A stretch of 64,000 nucleotides of DNA from the NCBI GenBank assembly GCA_007694185.1, contig RECD01000135.1:124001-188000 (forward strand). Reading direction: 5' to 3'. This DNA is from Planctomycetaceae bacterium (lineage in GTDB: Bacteria; Planctomycetota; Planctomycetia; Pirellulales; Pirellulaceae). Positions 28,102 through 36,435 of this stretch are shown here, piece after piece (the first letter of the stretch is position 1; every line of letters begins with the position of its first letter). Below the pieces are notes generated by a model. It made no database searches and had not been told where the DNA came from. It saw nothing but the letters and a program-made list of their open reading frames with translations. The translations under genes and the position numbers were made by a program.

Positions 28102-29083
28102 GGTCCACCGTGGTCGAATCGGCACCCATCTCGGCATAAAACCGCAACGCGCCCGGATGAAACTCCGTCCCGTTTGCGACCGAGACCGTTTCCGCCCGGA
28201 TGTCCTTCGCCGCGCGGTGCCGACTCGCGATCTGCTCCCGGTTTTCGAAAATCTTCTTGGTGAACTCGTAGACCAACTGCTCGTCGGTGTCGGCGTGCGT
28301 GATCAGGTGAGCGGAGCCGACATTCAACCCCTGAAAGTCTTCGTCCAATCCGGCATAGGTGCCGCCGGGGATCATCGCGGCTTCGAAGAACGGGTAATCG
28401 GCGATCAACTTTTCTTTGGCGGCTTCGTCGTAGGGGACCATCCGGATCGGGTTGGCTTGAGCCATCTGCGAGAGCGCCGGGTTGGGGACGCCCCCACCGA
28501 TCATCGCTGCCACCACCGCCCCGTCGCCCAACAGATCGACCGCACTCTGTTGACTGCCGTATCGCGGCTCCAGGTCGGCGATGCTCATCCCATGTGCGGC
28601 CAGGATCGGATTGACGAAGTACTCGAACCCCGCCCCCTCGGGACCAAGAAACACCCGTTTACCGCGCAAATCGGCGATCGACTCGATCCCCGAATCGGCT
28701 TGCGTGACAAAGTTCGCCACATTGGGAAACAAGGTCATCACAGCCCGCACGTCATGGGCTTGCTCCCAATCCCCTTCGCCACGAACGGCGAAATAGGTGA
28801 TCGATGAGTTGGACATCGCGAATTGCAATTTGCCTTGGGTCAATAGCCGAATGTTCTCCATCGACCCGCCGGTCGACTCAGCACTGACCCGCCAATTCGA
28901 CTCCCCACGATGCTCATTGACGACCTCGCTGATCGCGCTGCCGACCGTGTAGAAAACACCGCCAACGGGAGCCGTCCCCAAGCTGATGAACTCCCGCTGG
29001 CCGCCACCACAACCGCCGGCAAATGGCAGCCAGGCCAAGGCGGAAAGGGACAAAGTCAAACAGATCAGATGCGCGAAACGCAT
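28094..29083 (-). CDS. TAXI-family TRAP transporter solute-binding protein
   Basis: Periplasmic substrate-binding component of the TRAP transporter, 329 residues. A signal peptide ends in FAGGC, so it is probably a lipoprotein with Cys near residue 25. The TAXI family marks are LGTAPVGGVFYTVGSAIS near 35, a STGGSMENIRLL block near 69, RVFLGPEGAGFEYFVNPIL near 142, and PGGTYAGLDEDF near 240. Its 3' end overlaps the permease start by eight bases. It is the first gene of a three-gene operon with the permease and DUF952. The ligand is unknown; characterised TAXI proteins bind glutamate or 2-oxoglutarate. Confidence 0.9.
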   Translation of the reverse strand: MRFAHLICLTLSLSALAWLPFAGGCGGGQREFISLGTAPVGGVFYTVGSAISEVVNEHRGESNWRVSAESTGGSMENIRLLTQGKLQFAMSNSSITYFAVRGEGDWEQAHDVRAVMTLFPNVANFVTQADSGIESIADLRGKRVFLGPEGAGFEYFVNPILAAHGMSIADLEPRYGSQQSAVDLLGDGAVVAAMIGGGVPNPALSQMAQANPIRMVPYDEAAKEKLIADYPFFEAAMIPGGTYAGLDEDFQGLNVGSAHLITHADTDEQLVYEFTKKIFENREQIASRHRAAKDIRAETVSVANGTEFHPGALRFYAEMGADSTTVDHD

Positions 29084-29129
29084 GGCAGGCTCGGGCGGAG
29101 GGAAGGAGCAGGCAAGTCAAACGGCGGCG

Positions 29130-29161
29130 GTTAGACTAACACGAACCGGATCGCTATCCAA
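29130..29161 (-). promoter_or_regulatory. Candidate promoter/operator of the TAXI-TRAP operon
   Basis: On the minus strand TTGGAT (29156-29161) and TAGTCT (29133-29138) are 17 bases apart, about 50 bases before the binding-protein ATG. The -10 region sits inside an 11-base palindrome, GTTAGACTAAC (29130-29140), a possible repressor site. Hexamer matches are weak, so this is tentative. Confidence 0.25.
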
Positions 29162-29210
29162 GCATCACCGCCCCAGAATCAACCCTGCCGGCGATCACCA
29201 ACGCCAGCGA

Positions 29211-31718
29211 TCACCAGGGGTCTCGCAGCCAACTGCGGATCTCGATCCCGGCCGAAGACAGCCGCGCCCGGATCGCGCCGTCTCGCGCCGTGATGTGCAC
29301 GCCGCTGCCACGCTCCCCCAAGATCTCCGCTACCTCAGGCCGATTCGCCCGTGTCCCGCCACTGACGACGACCTCCCGCGGCCGCGCCCAATCGAGCATC
29401 GCCCGGTTGTCCAGCGTGAGGCTGCCGTGATGCGGCGCCATCAACAGTCCACCCGGCCGCGGTCGCGGCAACTCGACCAACCGCTCTAGCCCGGCGGACT
29501 CGATATCGCCAGGCAGAATCACGACCTGACCGGCGTGCCGCAGGCTGATCACCAGGCTGTTGGCGTTGTCATTCCCCGGTACCCACACGCGCGGCGGATG
29601 CAACACCTCGATCGACCCATCCTCGGCTAAGAAGGGGGCCTCGCTAGAAACCTCCCGCACCCGCACGCCGGCCCTCCGAATCGCCTCGCGAATCGGCACC
29701 AGCCCCTCCTTGGGGACCTCCAGCATGCCGACCGGAACGACGAGCTCCCCGACCTCAAATCGACGCAACAAACCGGGTAAGGCGTTGTAGTGGTCGGCGT
29801 CTGCATGGGACAACAACACCCTGTCGATCCGCGTCAAACCCAAGGCCCACAGCGGCTCCTGAATACCCCGCGCCGAATGATTCACGTTGCCCAGCGAGCC
29901 GCAGTCGTAAAGCATCGTCCGTCCGTCCGGCGACCGGACGATGACCCCCGTCCCATGCCCCACATCCAAAAATGTCACCGTCAAGTCGGGATCGTGCTGC
30001 CGCGCCGGCGATGTCGCCAACCACCAAGCGATCAGGCACCACGCCAGCGACCCGATCACGAACACCCGACCGCGGGATCGCCCCGCCGGCGGAAGCAACG
30101 CTAAACCCAGGATCACCGCGACGTAATAGGCAAGCACCCACCAACCCGGCGGTGCGGGCAACCAAAAATGCCCAAGCGGTAGGTCGGCCGCCCAACCGAT
30201 CACGATCTGCATCAGCCATAGCGAGGCGTGACAGATCCAGCCGATCGGGGTCGCCAACGGCAAGCCTACCCAGCCGACGCAAACGGCTAACAAGCCGCTG
30301 ATCAGTCCGATCGACAACGGGATGCCCAAGATCACGTTCGCGACGACCGCAACGGGCGTGACGACGTGAAAATGCAGCCACACCAACGGCGTGGTCGCGA
30401 GCGTCACACAGAGGCTGAACCACAACGCATCGCCCACCTTTCCGCTCCACCGATCCCAACGCCTGCGAATCGGCCCACGGGTCGACGACAGCAACCGATC
30501 CAACTCGTCCTCGGCTCGTAATTGCTCGGTCAACGGGTCACTGCGTCGCCGACACAGGAACAGGGCCGCGACGGCGACAAAAGACAACTGGACGCCAACC
30601 TGAAACAGATTTGTAGGCCGAATGATCAACAACGCTAGCGCTGCGACCGCGAGTGAATTGAGTGGCGAATCTTGACGCTCGCTGTACCGCGCCAGCAGCA
30701 CGACGCCGACCAGCATCGCCGCTCGGATCACCGGCGGACGCGCCCCCGTGATCGCGACGAATGCTAAGCAACAGACCGCGACGAACCCCAACTGCGCCGG
30801 TCGTGGCAACCCCAATAGGATCGCCACGTAGTGCAACGCCAACGCGACAATCCCCAAATGCAGTCCGCTGACGGACAGCAGGTGGATCGTGCCCGTCTCC
30901 AACAACCGATCCTGAAACTCGTGATCGATCGCCTGGCGGCGACCGACCACCAAGGCCGCGGCCAGCGGACCGGTGTCACCCCCCAAGCTGTCCCGCAACG
31001 TCCGTTCGCCATGTCGCGACAACCGATCGGCAACGCCCGCGACCGACCACCAGGCACGACTCAGCACCTCAACTTGTTGCCGCGAATCAACGACCAATCG
31101 TCCGTGCTCGTGGCGATTTCGCGCCAGCTCCTGCCAGTCGAACACGCCGGGATTGCTCGGTGGTCGGATCGCCGACAACCGACCGGACAGTTGCAACCGG
31201 TCGCCCGCGCGAACCTGTTCCGCGTCGTCCTCGACGATCACCGCCAACCCACCGCTGCACGCGACCCATTCGACGCCGTCACGGGCCTGATCGATCCGAA
31301 CTTCGAAACGTGTCTGCCAAGGGCTATCGGCCGCATCGCGGGGGCCGCCCGGTTTCGCCGTTCGTCGCACCAAACCGCGGACCTGACCACGAAGCACCGC
31401 CGGCCCCGACTCCTCTGCCACCCGGGTTGCCAAGGTCGCACGGCGGTAAGCCGACTCGTCCGCCTGCCAGCGGATCGCCATCGCGACCGCAACCAGCAAC
31501 ATCACGCCGGCCCACCTGCGACCGCCAACCGCCCGAGAACTGAGGATCATCGCCAGCCCTGCGGCCCCGACCCAAGCCCAAGCCGAAAATCCGACCGCCC
31601 GCTGGGCCAGGATGCCCATCGCGCCGGCCGCCGCAAGCGTTATCATCGGTTGCCGCCGCAGACTCAGCGGCCGCGACCGCGCTCGATACCACCGCGGCTC
31701 GCTGGAGGATGGCTTCAT
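29211..31718 (-). CDS. comEC: ComEC/Rec2-type competence membrane protein
   Basis: Polytopic inner-membrane protein of 835 residues that in competent bacteria forms the channel for single-stranded DNA uptake. There are three parts: an N-terminal DUF4131 region with helices and a beta-rich OB-like domain (to about 250), the Competence domain with about eight helices (about 260-560, including LLSVSGLHLGIVALA near 305), and a C-terminal metallo-beta-lactamase-like domain with LLSHADADHYNALPG near 637 and APHHGS near 765. All three parts are intact. The frame continues 129 codons upstream of ATG 31718, but that stretch has shadow composition, runs under the divergent M50 gene and is excluded. No other competence genes are nearby. 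Confidence 0.9.
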   Translation of the reverse strand: MKPSSSEPRWYRARSRPLSLRRQPMITLAAAGAMGILAQRAVGFSAWAWVGAAGLAMILSSRAVGGRRWAGVMLLVAVAMAIRWQADESAYRRATLATRVAEESGPAVLRGQVRGLVRRTAKPGGPRDAADSPWQTRFEVRIDQARDGVEWVACSGGLAVIVEDDAEQVRAGDRLQLSGRLSAIRPPSNPGVFDWQELARNRHEHGRLVVDSRQQVEVLSRAWWSVAGVADRLSRHGERTLRDSLGGDTGPLAAALVVGRRQAIDHEFQDRLLETGTIHLLSVSGLHLGIVALALHYVAILLGLPRPAQLGFVAVCCLAFVAITGARPPVIRAAMLVGVVLLARYSERQDSPLNSLAVAALALLIIRPTNLFQVGVQLSFVAVAALFLCRRRSDPLTEQLRAEDELDRLLSSTRGPIRRRWDRWSGKVGDALWFSLCVTLATTPLVWLHFHVVTPVAVVANVILGIPLSIGLISGLLAVCVGWVGLPLATPIGWICHASLWLMQIVIGWAADLPLGHFWLPAPPGWWVLAYYVAVILGLALLPPAGRSRGRVFVIGSLAWCLIAWWLATSPARQHDPDLTVTFLDVGHGTGVIVRSPDGRTMLYDCGSLGNVNHSARGIQEPLWALGLTRIDRVLLSHADADHYNALPGLLRRFEVGELVVPVGMLEVPKEGLVPIREAIRRAGVRVREVSSEAPFLAEDGSIEVLHPPRVWVPGNDNANSLVISLRHAGQVVILPGDIESAGLERLVELPRPRPGGLLMAPHHGSLTLDNRAMLDWARPREVVVSGGTRANRPEVAEILGERGSGVHITARDGAIRARLSSAGIEIRSWLRDPW

Positions 31719-31936
31719 GCCGCACCCGCCCTGCGGAAGCCCCGGTTCACCCCGACCATAACCGCTGCGACGATTTCCAGTCGGCCACCGACCAAATCGG
31801 GACCAAACAGGATGCCTGCGGTGAAGGCTAGCGTGACCATCGACGACCGTTCGCTCCGAACAACCCCTTGCCCCAATCCCGCCGGACCCCGCCACATGCG
31901 GACGACCGACGTGATGATATCCAAAGCTCCATCCCG

Positions 31937-32725
31937 ATGCTGTTTCAACAACCGGGCGAATCCCCCTACGACCTCCGTTTCTCGATTCTCGGCTTCCAAA
32001 CTCGCATCGCCTGGACCTTTTGGTTGATCGCGATCGTACTGGGGTACAACTGGGCTCGCGGTGTCGACTTCGACTTCGGCGCGGATAGCCCCGGCACCTT
32101 CCCACTTTTGGCGATCTGGGCAGCCTGCATTTTGGCTTCGATCCTGATCCATGAACTGGGGCACGCGATCGCGTTTCGTCGCTACGGGATCGAAGCCTCG
32201 GTGTTGCTCTACCACTTCGGCGGCCTGGCGATCCCGATCGGCTCTCGCGGAGGTTGGGGCATGCGGCTCAGCCCGACACAAAATCTCATCATCGCCGCGG
32301 CAGGCCCCGCGTTCCAAATCGGCGCCGCGGTCTTGCTGGTCCTCGCCGTCTGGTTCGCCGGTTATCGTGTCGCCGCCTTAGAAGCGATGCCCGCACCACT
32401 TGCCGCTTGGGGCGAACGGATGGACGGTGCCGAACTCGAAACCGCAGCCTCCTACGCCTTGGTGAACTTCTTCGTCCTGCCGAGCATCTTCTGGGGCTTG
32501 CTCAACCTGATCCCCGTGCTGCCGATGGACGGCGGACGGATCGCGCAGTCGCTGATTTCGCTGGGCGGCGGGCACCCGTCCCAAGCCCATTGGCTCGGCG
32601 TGATCGCAGCCGCCGCCGTCGCGATCTTTGCCTACCAGTCGGGGCAGACTTTTCTGGCCATCTTCTTCGTCTGGATGGGCATCGACAATTACCAAGCTAC
32701 GCAAGGCGGACACGGCTGGCGGTGA
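31937..32725 (+). CDS. M50 site-2-protease-family membrane metalloprotease
   Basis: Intramembrane zinc metalloprotease of the S2P/SpoIVFB group, 262 residues with about six hydrophobic segments. The zinc-binding HELGH is at residues 72-76, inside a helix, and the second motif NLIPVLPMDGGRI lies near 192. The GGLAIPIG strand after the first motif is typical. No PDZ or CBS domain is present, so it is the short form. Its substrate, perhaps a membrane-bound regulator, is not indicated by the neighbours. The frame opens 23 codons earlier, but MLFQQPGESPYDLRF looks like the family N-terminus; there is no good Shine-Dalgarno sequence at either start. It is divergent from comEC. Confidence 0.82.
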   Translation: MLFQQPGESPYDLRFSILGFQTRIAWTFWLIAIVLGYNWARGVDFDFGADSPGTFPLLAIWAACILASILIHELGHAIAFRRYGIEASVLLYHFGGLAIPIGSRGGWGMRLSPTQNLIIAAAGPAFQIGAAVLLVLAVWFAGYRVAALEAMPAPLAAWGERMDGAELETAASYALVNFFVLPSIFWGLLNLIPVLPMDGGRIAQSLISLGGGHPSQAHWLGVIAAAAVAIFAYQSGQTFLAIFFVWMGIDNYQATQGGHGWR

Positions 32726-32815
32726 CCCTCCGGCCGCATCAAAAACGGCCCAGTCGGCGACGCAAACCGGCTAAAAATAATCCCTTCGGTGCGTCATTTT
32801 TTTGTGGAAATCATG

Positions 32816-32843
32816 TTGCTTAATTATTGCTATCGCGTACAGT
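32816..32843 (+). promoter_or_regulatory. AT-rich upstream region with promoter candidate for the H1-like gene
   Basis: The 287-base gap 32726-33012 contains no other gene. Bases 32770-32850 are strikingly AT-rich for this genome (runs of A and of seven T). Within it TTGCTT (32816-32821) and TACAGT (32838-32843) are 16 bases apart. This would leave a 5' leader of about 160 bases before the GTG start. Hexamers are weak, but the local base composition supports a promoter with an UP-like element. Confidence 0.35.
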
Positions 32844-33001
32844 TATCCGCAGTTTACGGATCGAAATAGATCGACTTTCCGATCACGCGGATGTGCTCGG
32901 CGATCTCCTCCGATCCATTTTTCCGATTGGCGGTTCGTGGCCGGTGATTCTCTCGCGGGAGCGAGCGAATCACTTGAATCCGCCATCCACTTCCTTTTCG
33001 C

Positions 33002-33006
33002 GGAGG
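33002..33006 (+). promoter_or_regulatory. Strong ribosome binding site GGAGG deciding the GTG start
   Basis: GGAGG lies six bases before GTG 33013. It is one of the best Shine-Dalgarno matches in the window and fixes the start of the H1-like gene. The longer open frame beginning at 32827 has no such site. Confidence 0.75.
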
Positions 33007-33012
33007 AACAAC

Positions 33013-33279
33013 GTGGCCAAGAAGAAAGCAGCAGTGAAAAAAGCCGCCACCAAGAAGGCGGCCGCTCCCAAAAAGGCAGCGGTCAAAAAGAAGGCAGCGG
33101 TGAAGAAGGCGTCGGTCAAGAAGGCGGCGCCGAAGAAGGCCGCGACCAAGAAAGCTGCCACCAAAAAGGCAGCTCCCAAGAAAGCGGCTCCCAAAAAGGC
33201 TGCCGTGAAAAAGGCCGCGACTAAAAAAGCTGCGACCAAGAAAGCCGCTCCGAAGAAAAAGAAGAAGGCTTCGTCGTAA
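33013..33279 (+). CDS. Histone H1-like Lys/Ala-rich DNA-binding protein
   Basis: An 88-residue protein made almost wholly of repeats of the form KKAA[TVP] (for example ATKKAAPKKA), with no acidic residue and about 40 percent Lys. It resembles the C-terminal tail of eukaryotic histone H1 and bacterial H1-like proteins such as Chlamydia Hc1/Hc2 and AlgP-type tails, which bind DNA through Lys-rich repeats. A chromatin-compacting role is therefore likely but not shown. The start is GTG with GGAGG six bases upstream; the 62-codon upstream extension of the frame has unrelated composition and is rejected. It is followed by a very strong terminator and is a single-gene unit. Confidence 0.82.
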   Translation: MAKKKAAVKKAATKKAAAPKKAAVKKKAAVKKASVKKAAPKKAATKKAATKKAAPKKAAPKKAAVKKAATKKAATKKAAPKKKKKASS

Positions 33280-33323
33280 CCTCCGACCGATCGCCGTCCT
33301 CGTGACGGCCATTCCGGAAATCG

Positions 33324-33359
33324 AACAGGCCCCGTCGAAGCGATTCGACGGGGCCTGTT
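33324..33359 (+). terminator. Terminator with perfect 16-bp stem and GCGA loop
   Basis: AACAGGCCCCGTCGAA (33324-33339) pairs perfectly with 33344-33359 around a GCGA (GNRA) tetraloop. It lies 44 bases after the H1-like stop, between convergent genes, so it can serve both the H1-like and mrp transcripts. The downstream T content is modest (TTTGCTTG). Confidence 0.8.
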
Positions 33360-33396
33360 TGCTTGATACGGGCCGTTCGTCACCCGCGACGCTCGG

Positions 33397-34476
33397 TCAG
33401 AGCGTTGGCAACTGCGGACGACTCGGTGTCGCTTGCGCCTGTCCGGCCAAGCCCCGTACCAACGCCCGCGCGATCCCATCCAGTGGCGCCCGCGCCCGTT
33501 CATCTTGCTCGATCAATTCCGCCAACCGCCCCTCGTCACCGGCGACCCGCAACGCGATGTCAATCGGCAACGTTCCCAAAAACGGCACCTGCAACTCACC
33601 CGCCTTATCCCGTGTCCCGCCTCGGCCGAAAATGTCGTAGGTCTTGCCCGAATCGGGACAGAGAAAGCCGCTCATGTTTTCGACCATCCCCAGGATCGGG
33701 ATGCCGACCTTGCGAAACATGCTGACCGCCTTGATCGCATCCAACAACGCGACCTCTTGGGGCGTGCAAACGACAATCGCTCCGGCGATCGGAATCGCTT
33801 GCGATAACGTCAACGCCACGTCGCCCGTCCCCGGCGGCATGTCGATGATTAAGTAATCGAGTTCCCCCCACTGCGTGTCCCCGAGGAACTGCGTGATCGA
33901 ACCGTGCAACATCGGGCCACGCCAAATCACCGCTTGGTCCTTCTCGATCAAGAACCCCATCGACATCACCGGGAAGTCATCGCCCAACCGAATCGGTTCG
34001 ATCTTCTTCTGGGCATTGATCTCGGGTCGGCCCTCCAGCCCGAGCAACTGCGGGATGCTGGGGCCGTACACGTCCGCATCCATCAGGCCGACACGCGCAC
34101 CTAACCTGCGCAAACTCAATGCCACACCCGCAGCCACCGTGCTCTTGCCGACCCCTCCCTTGCCGCTGCCGACCAGCACGACACTTTTGATCCGCAGACC
34201 GACCTGACCTAACCTGGCAGGAGGCCGCGGGTGCGGCGCGACGTCGGCGTGAACGACCAACCCCGGATGCGTGGCCGCGATCCGGTCGACGATCGCCTGG
34301 AGAACCTCCTCGGCGATCGGCAAGCTGTGCGTGGTCAAGCCGACGGTGACCCGCGCGTCGTGCTCATCGACCACCGCGTCCAGGATCTGACCCATCGCTT
34401 CCAAACCACGCCCCGTTTCCGGATCGGGAAAATCGGCGATAGCACGGCGAAGCGATTTCGGCGTAGCAACTGTCAT
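33397..34476 (-). CDS. mrp: Mrp/NBP35-family iron-sulfur carrier ATPase
   Basis: Cytoplasmic P-loop ATPase that in characterised relatives (ApbC, Mrp, NBP35) carries and transfers [4Fe-4S] clusters, 359 residues. The N-terminal 90 residues form the MIP18/DUF59-like domain (TVGLTTHSLPIAEEV). The deviant Walker A is GSGKGGVGKST at 103-113, with Walker B-like VGLMDADVYGPS and the family block IIDMPPGTGDVALTL near 207. In most relatives a CxxC pair follows MVENMS; here the sequence is FLCPDSG, so only one Cys remains and cluster binding by the standard dimer-bridging pair is uncertain. Single gene, convergent with the H1-like gene. Confidence 0.9.
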   Translation of the reverse strand: MTVATPKSLRRAIADFPDPETGRGLEAMGQILDAVVDEHDARVTVGLTTHSLPIAEEVLQAIVDRIAATHPGLVVHADVAPHPRPPARLGQVGLRIKSVVLVGSGKGGVGKSTVAAGVALSLRRLGARVGLMDADVYGPSIPQLLGLEGRPEINAQKKIEPIRLGDDFPVMSMGFLIEKDQAVIWRGPMLHGSITQFLGDTQWGELDYLIIDMPPGTGDVALTLSQAIPIAGAIVVCTPQEVALLDAIKAVSMFRKVGIPILGMVENMSGFLCPDSGKTYDIFGRGGTRDKAGELQVPFLGTLPIDIALRVAGDEGRLAELIEQDERARAPLDGIARALVRGLAGQAQATPSRPQLPTL

Positions 34477-34548
34477 GAGGGCGAGTTTCCTATGCTCAAG
34501 GCACGAAGACGAAAAAATGCTCGCCCCATTGGAGACCGCACAACCCTG

Positions 34549-34965
34549 TCAGCCAAGCCGGGTGGCGATCGTTCGTAGTGACCAGAGATCGGCCAGCAGG
34601 ACCGACACGCCGACCTCCTGCAGCACCAGGCCGCCCTGATGCCACTGCCAACGTGTCCAACCTTCCCCCTCCGGATGCGCGACTTGAATCACCCGACCAT
34701 GGCGATCACGGATTCCGGCCACCCCCGCCAAAATTTCGACGAACCGGTCGGGCGCCGCCGGAACTTCCCACACCACGACCTGACGTGTGTTCGCAAACTC
34801 GTCGAGCCGCGCGAGCAGCCCGTCGAGCTGCCCCGGACGCCAATGTTCTGCTCGCGGCGACTTCAGCCAGCCGGCAGCCCCGAGTCCCCGGAGCGTCTGA
34901 TGCCAACGGTCCCCCGACTCGATGACATGCCAAATCACGCCGGTCGCATCCGCCGAACCGTTCAT
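34549..34965 (-). CDS. Hypothetical protein coupled to the PAS/Fis regulator-like gene
   Basis: A 138-residue protein I do not recognise. It has no signal peptide or membrane segment, is rich in Trp and Gly (GDRWHQTLRGLGAAGWLKSP, WTRWQWHQGG) and contains a strand-like VVVWEVPAAPDRFVEIL. The pattern is that of a small alpha/beta domain, possibly receiver-like without the phosphoacceptor set. Its ATG overlaps the stop of the upstream regulator-like gene by four bases (ATGA). Stable co-translation suggests the two products act together. The next gene, mrp, starts 72 bases further on. Confidence 0.7.
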   Translation of the reverse strand: MNGSADATGVIWHVIESGDRWHQTLRGLGAAGWLKSPRAEHWRPGQLDGLLARLDEFANTRQVVVWEVPAAPDRFVEILAGVAGIRDRHGRVIQVAHPEGEGWTRWQWHQGGLVLQEVGVSVLLADLWSLRTIATRLG

Positions 34966-36395
34966 GAGGCTGCCGGCCCCGCTGTCGGCCCACCGTTCGC
35001 CGCCTGACCGGCGGAGGTTTCTCCCAACCTCCGAATCAACCGGGCGCGACTGATTCCTAACCGCCGCGCAGCCTCACTGCGGTTGCCACCACACAACTCG
35101 ACCGCCGCAGAGATGCGTTCGAATTCGAACCGCCGCAACGATTCGTCGAGTCCCTCGGTGATCACCCCCCTCGGTGAGGTCGCGCGAGGTCGGTACGTCC
35201 GAATCGCCAGCGGCAAGTCGTCAGCTCCGATGACCGCCGATCGACTGGCCGCAACGGCCTGGCGCAAAGCCGCATCGAGCTCGTCGAAGTTTTCCGGCCA
35301 CGGATACCCAAGCAACCGATCGGTCGCCGCTCGACCGAGACGCTCGCCGATCCCTTCGCCCGCAGCATGCCGCCGGTCAACGAGCGCCGTGGCGATCAAT
35401 GGCAGGTCCGCGATCCGTGAGGCGAGCGGGTCGATCCGAATTTCGAGCAGGCTCATGGCGAGCCCCATCGCGACCGACACCCGGCCCGCCTTCAGCCCGC
35501 CAGCGACCTCGGTCCGAAACAGACCGACCACTCTGAGAGATTCGCCCCAACGTGCCGCGAATTCGATCACTCCGTCCTGAATCTCGATGGGCGATTCGTC
35601 CACGCCCCGGAGCAACAAAGTGACCGCACCCGGCGGATTGCCGGCCAAATGAGCGGCCGCCGGTGAGAGCGTCGCCGCCAACAGTTCGGCATCCATCAAC
35701 GGCATGTCCACAACCACGAACGGGTCGTCGTTGGCTACCGCGCCCAAACGGGAGCCCCCTTCGGCTCCCGTCGATGAATGAGCATGGATCCGACGGGCGA
35801 TCCGCTCGCCCCCACATCCCGTCGGACCGACGATCGCGAACGGTTGCCGGGTTGTCGCCGCGATCGAGATCTGCCCTCGAAGCCGAACCGCCGATGGCGA
35901 AGCACCGGCCGTGAGTGCGCCGCCCAAGTCGAGTTGGCCTTGCCGCCATGCGGCGAGCCAATCCCGCATCCGAGACGCGTCCCAAGCTTCCACCGATTCG
36001 GACGGTCGATCGGACGCCCCGCCCCAAGCCAAATACATGCCACCCGGCGACTCACCCCAGCGGAGTATCCGAACCCGCTTGGCAACGCCGTCCGGCGGAC
36101 AAACGGTCAACGTCAACGCTTCCCCGACGCCGAGCCCAGCAGGTGGCGACAAGCAGCTGGTCAACGCGTCGACCCTCGAGCCGATCTCGCTGCCCGGATG
36201 GCAAACTCGCCCCAGCAACGAATCATCACCCACGCTCAGCCAAGCCTGAGCGGCCCGGTTGAGATAGATCAACGTTCGCTGGGCATCGAGCGCCCAAGCC
36301 ACCTCGCCGCAGGCATCCAAACCCTTGACCAAGTCCCTTCCCGCCCGGCGGAAGGCGGCTGATCGAACCGGTGGAGGCGATGGATCGTGCGACAT
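34962..36395 (-). CDS. PAS domain / degenerate sigma54-activator-like protein with Fis HTH
   Basis: A 477-residue protein laid out like a bacterial enhancer-binding protein. It has a PAS-like sensor (about 20-120, GEVAWALDAQRTLIYLNRAAQAWL), a AAA+-like centre (about 165-390) and a C-terminal Fis-type helix-turn-helix (ELCGGNRSEAARRLGISRARL near 437). The centre is degenerate: the Walker A position reads GPTGCGGERIA, lacking the Lys of GxTGTGKE, and no GAFTGA loop that contacts sigma54 is visible. It probably binds DNA but cannot act as a normal ATP-driven sigma54 activator. The open frame starts at a GTG six codons earlier; ATG 36395 is preferred. Its stop overlaps the start of the 138-residue gene. 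Confidence 0.75.
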   Translation of the reverse strand: MSHDPSPPPVRSAAFRRAGRDLVKGLDACGEVAWALDAQRTLIYLNRAAQAWLSVGDDSLLGRVCHPGSEIGSRVDALTSCLSPPAGLGVGEALTLTVCPPDGVAKRVRILRWGESPGGMYLAWGGASDRPSESVEAWDASRMRDWLAAWRQGQLDLGGALTAGASPSAVRLRGQISIAATTRQPFAIVGPTGCGGERIARRIHAHSSTGAEGGSRLGAVANDDPFVVVDMPLMDAELLAATLSPAAAHLAGNPPGAVTLLLRGVDESPIEIQDGVIEFAARWGESLRVVGLFRTEVAGGLKAGRVSVAMGLAMSLLEIRIDPLASRIADLPLIATALVDRRHAAGEGIGERLGRAATDRLLGYPWPENFDELDAALRQAVAASRSAVIGADDLPLAIRTYRPRATSPRGVITEGLDESLRRFEFERISAAVELCGGNRSEAARRLGISRARLIRRLGETSAGQAANGGPTAGPAAS

Positions 36396-36435
36396 GGTCG
36401 GTTCGCGTGCCACACGTCAAACCGACCGCAGCCGC

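Noticed and set aside
31719-32105. 129-codon N-terminal extension of ComEC
   Set aside because: Arg/Gly/Ser-rich, lies antisense to the M50 gene, and the ComEC family starts near the first helix after ATG 31718.
32802-33224. 140-codon alternative frame over the H1-like gene (Gly/Glu/Ser-rich)
   Set aside because: Out of frame with the GGAGG-supported GTG; its repeats simply mirror the Lys/Ala repeat DNA.
33013-33279. Lys-codon repeats as a possible CRISPR or non-coding repeat array
   Set aside because: Repeats are short, in frame, and encode KKAA units after a strong ribosome binding site; there are no spacers.
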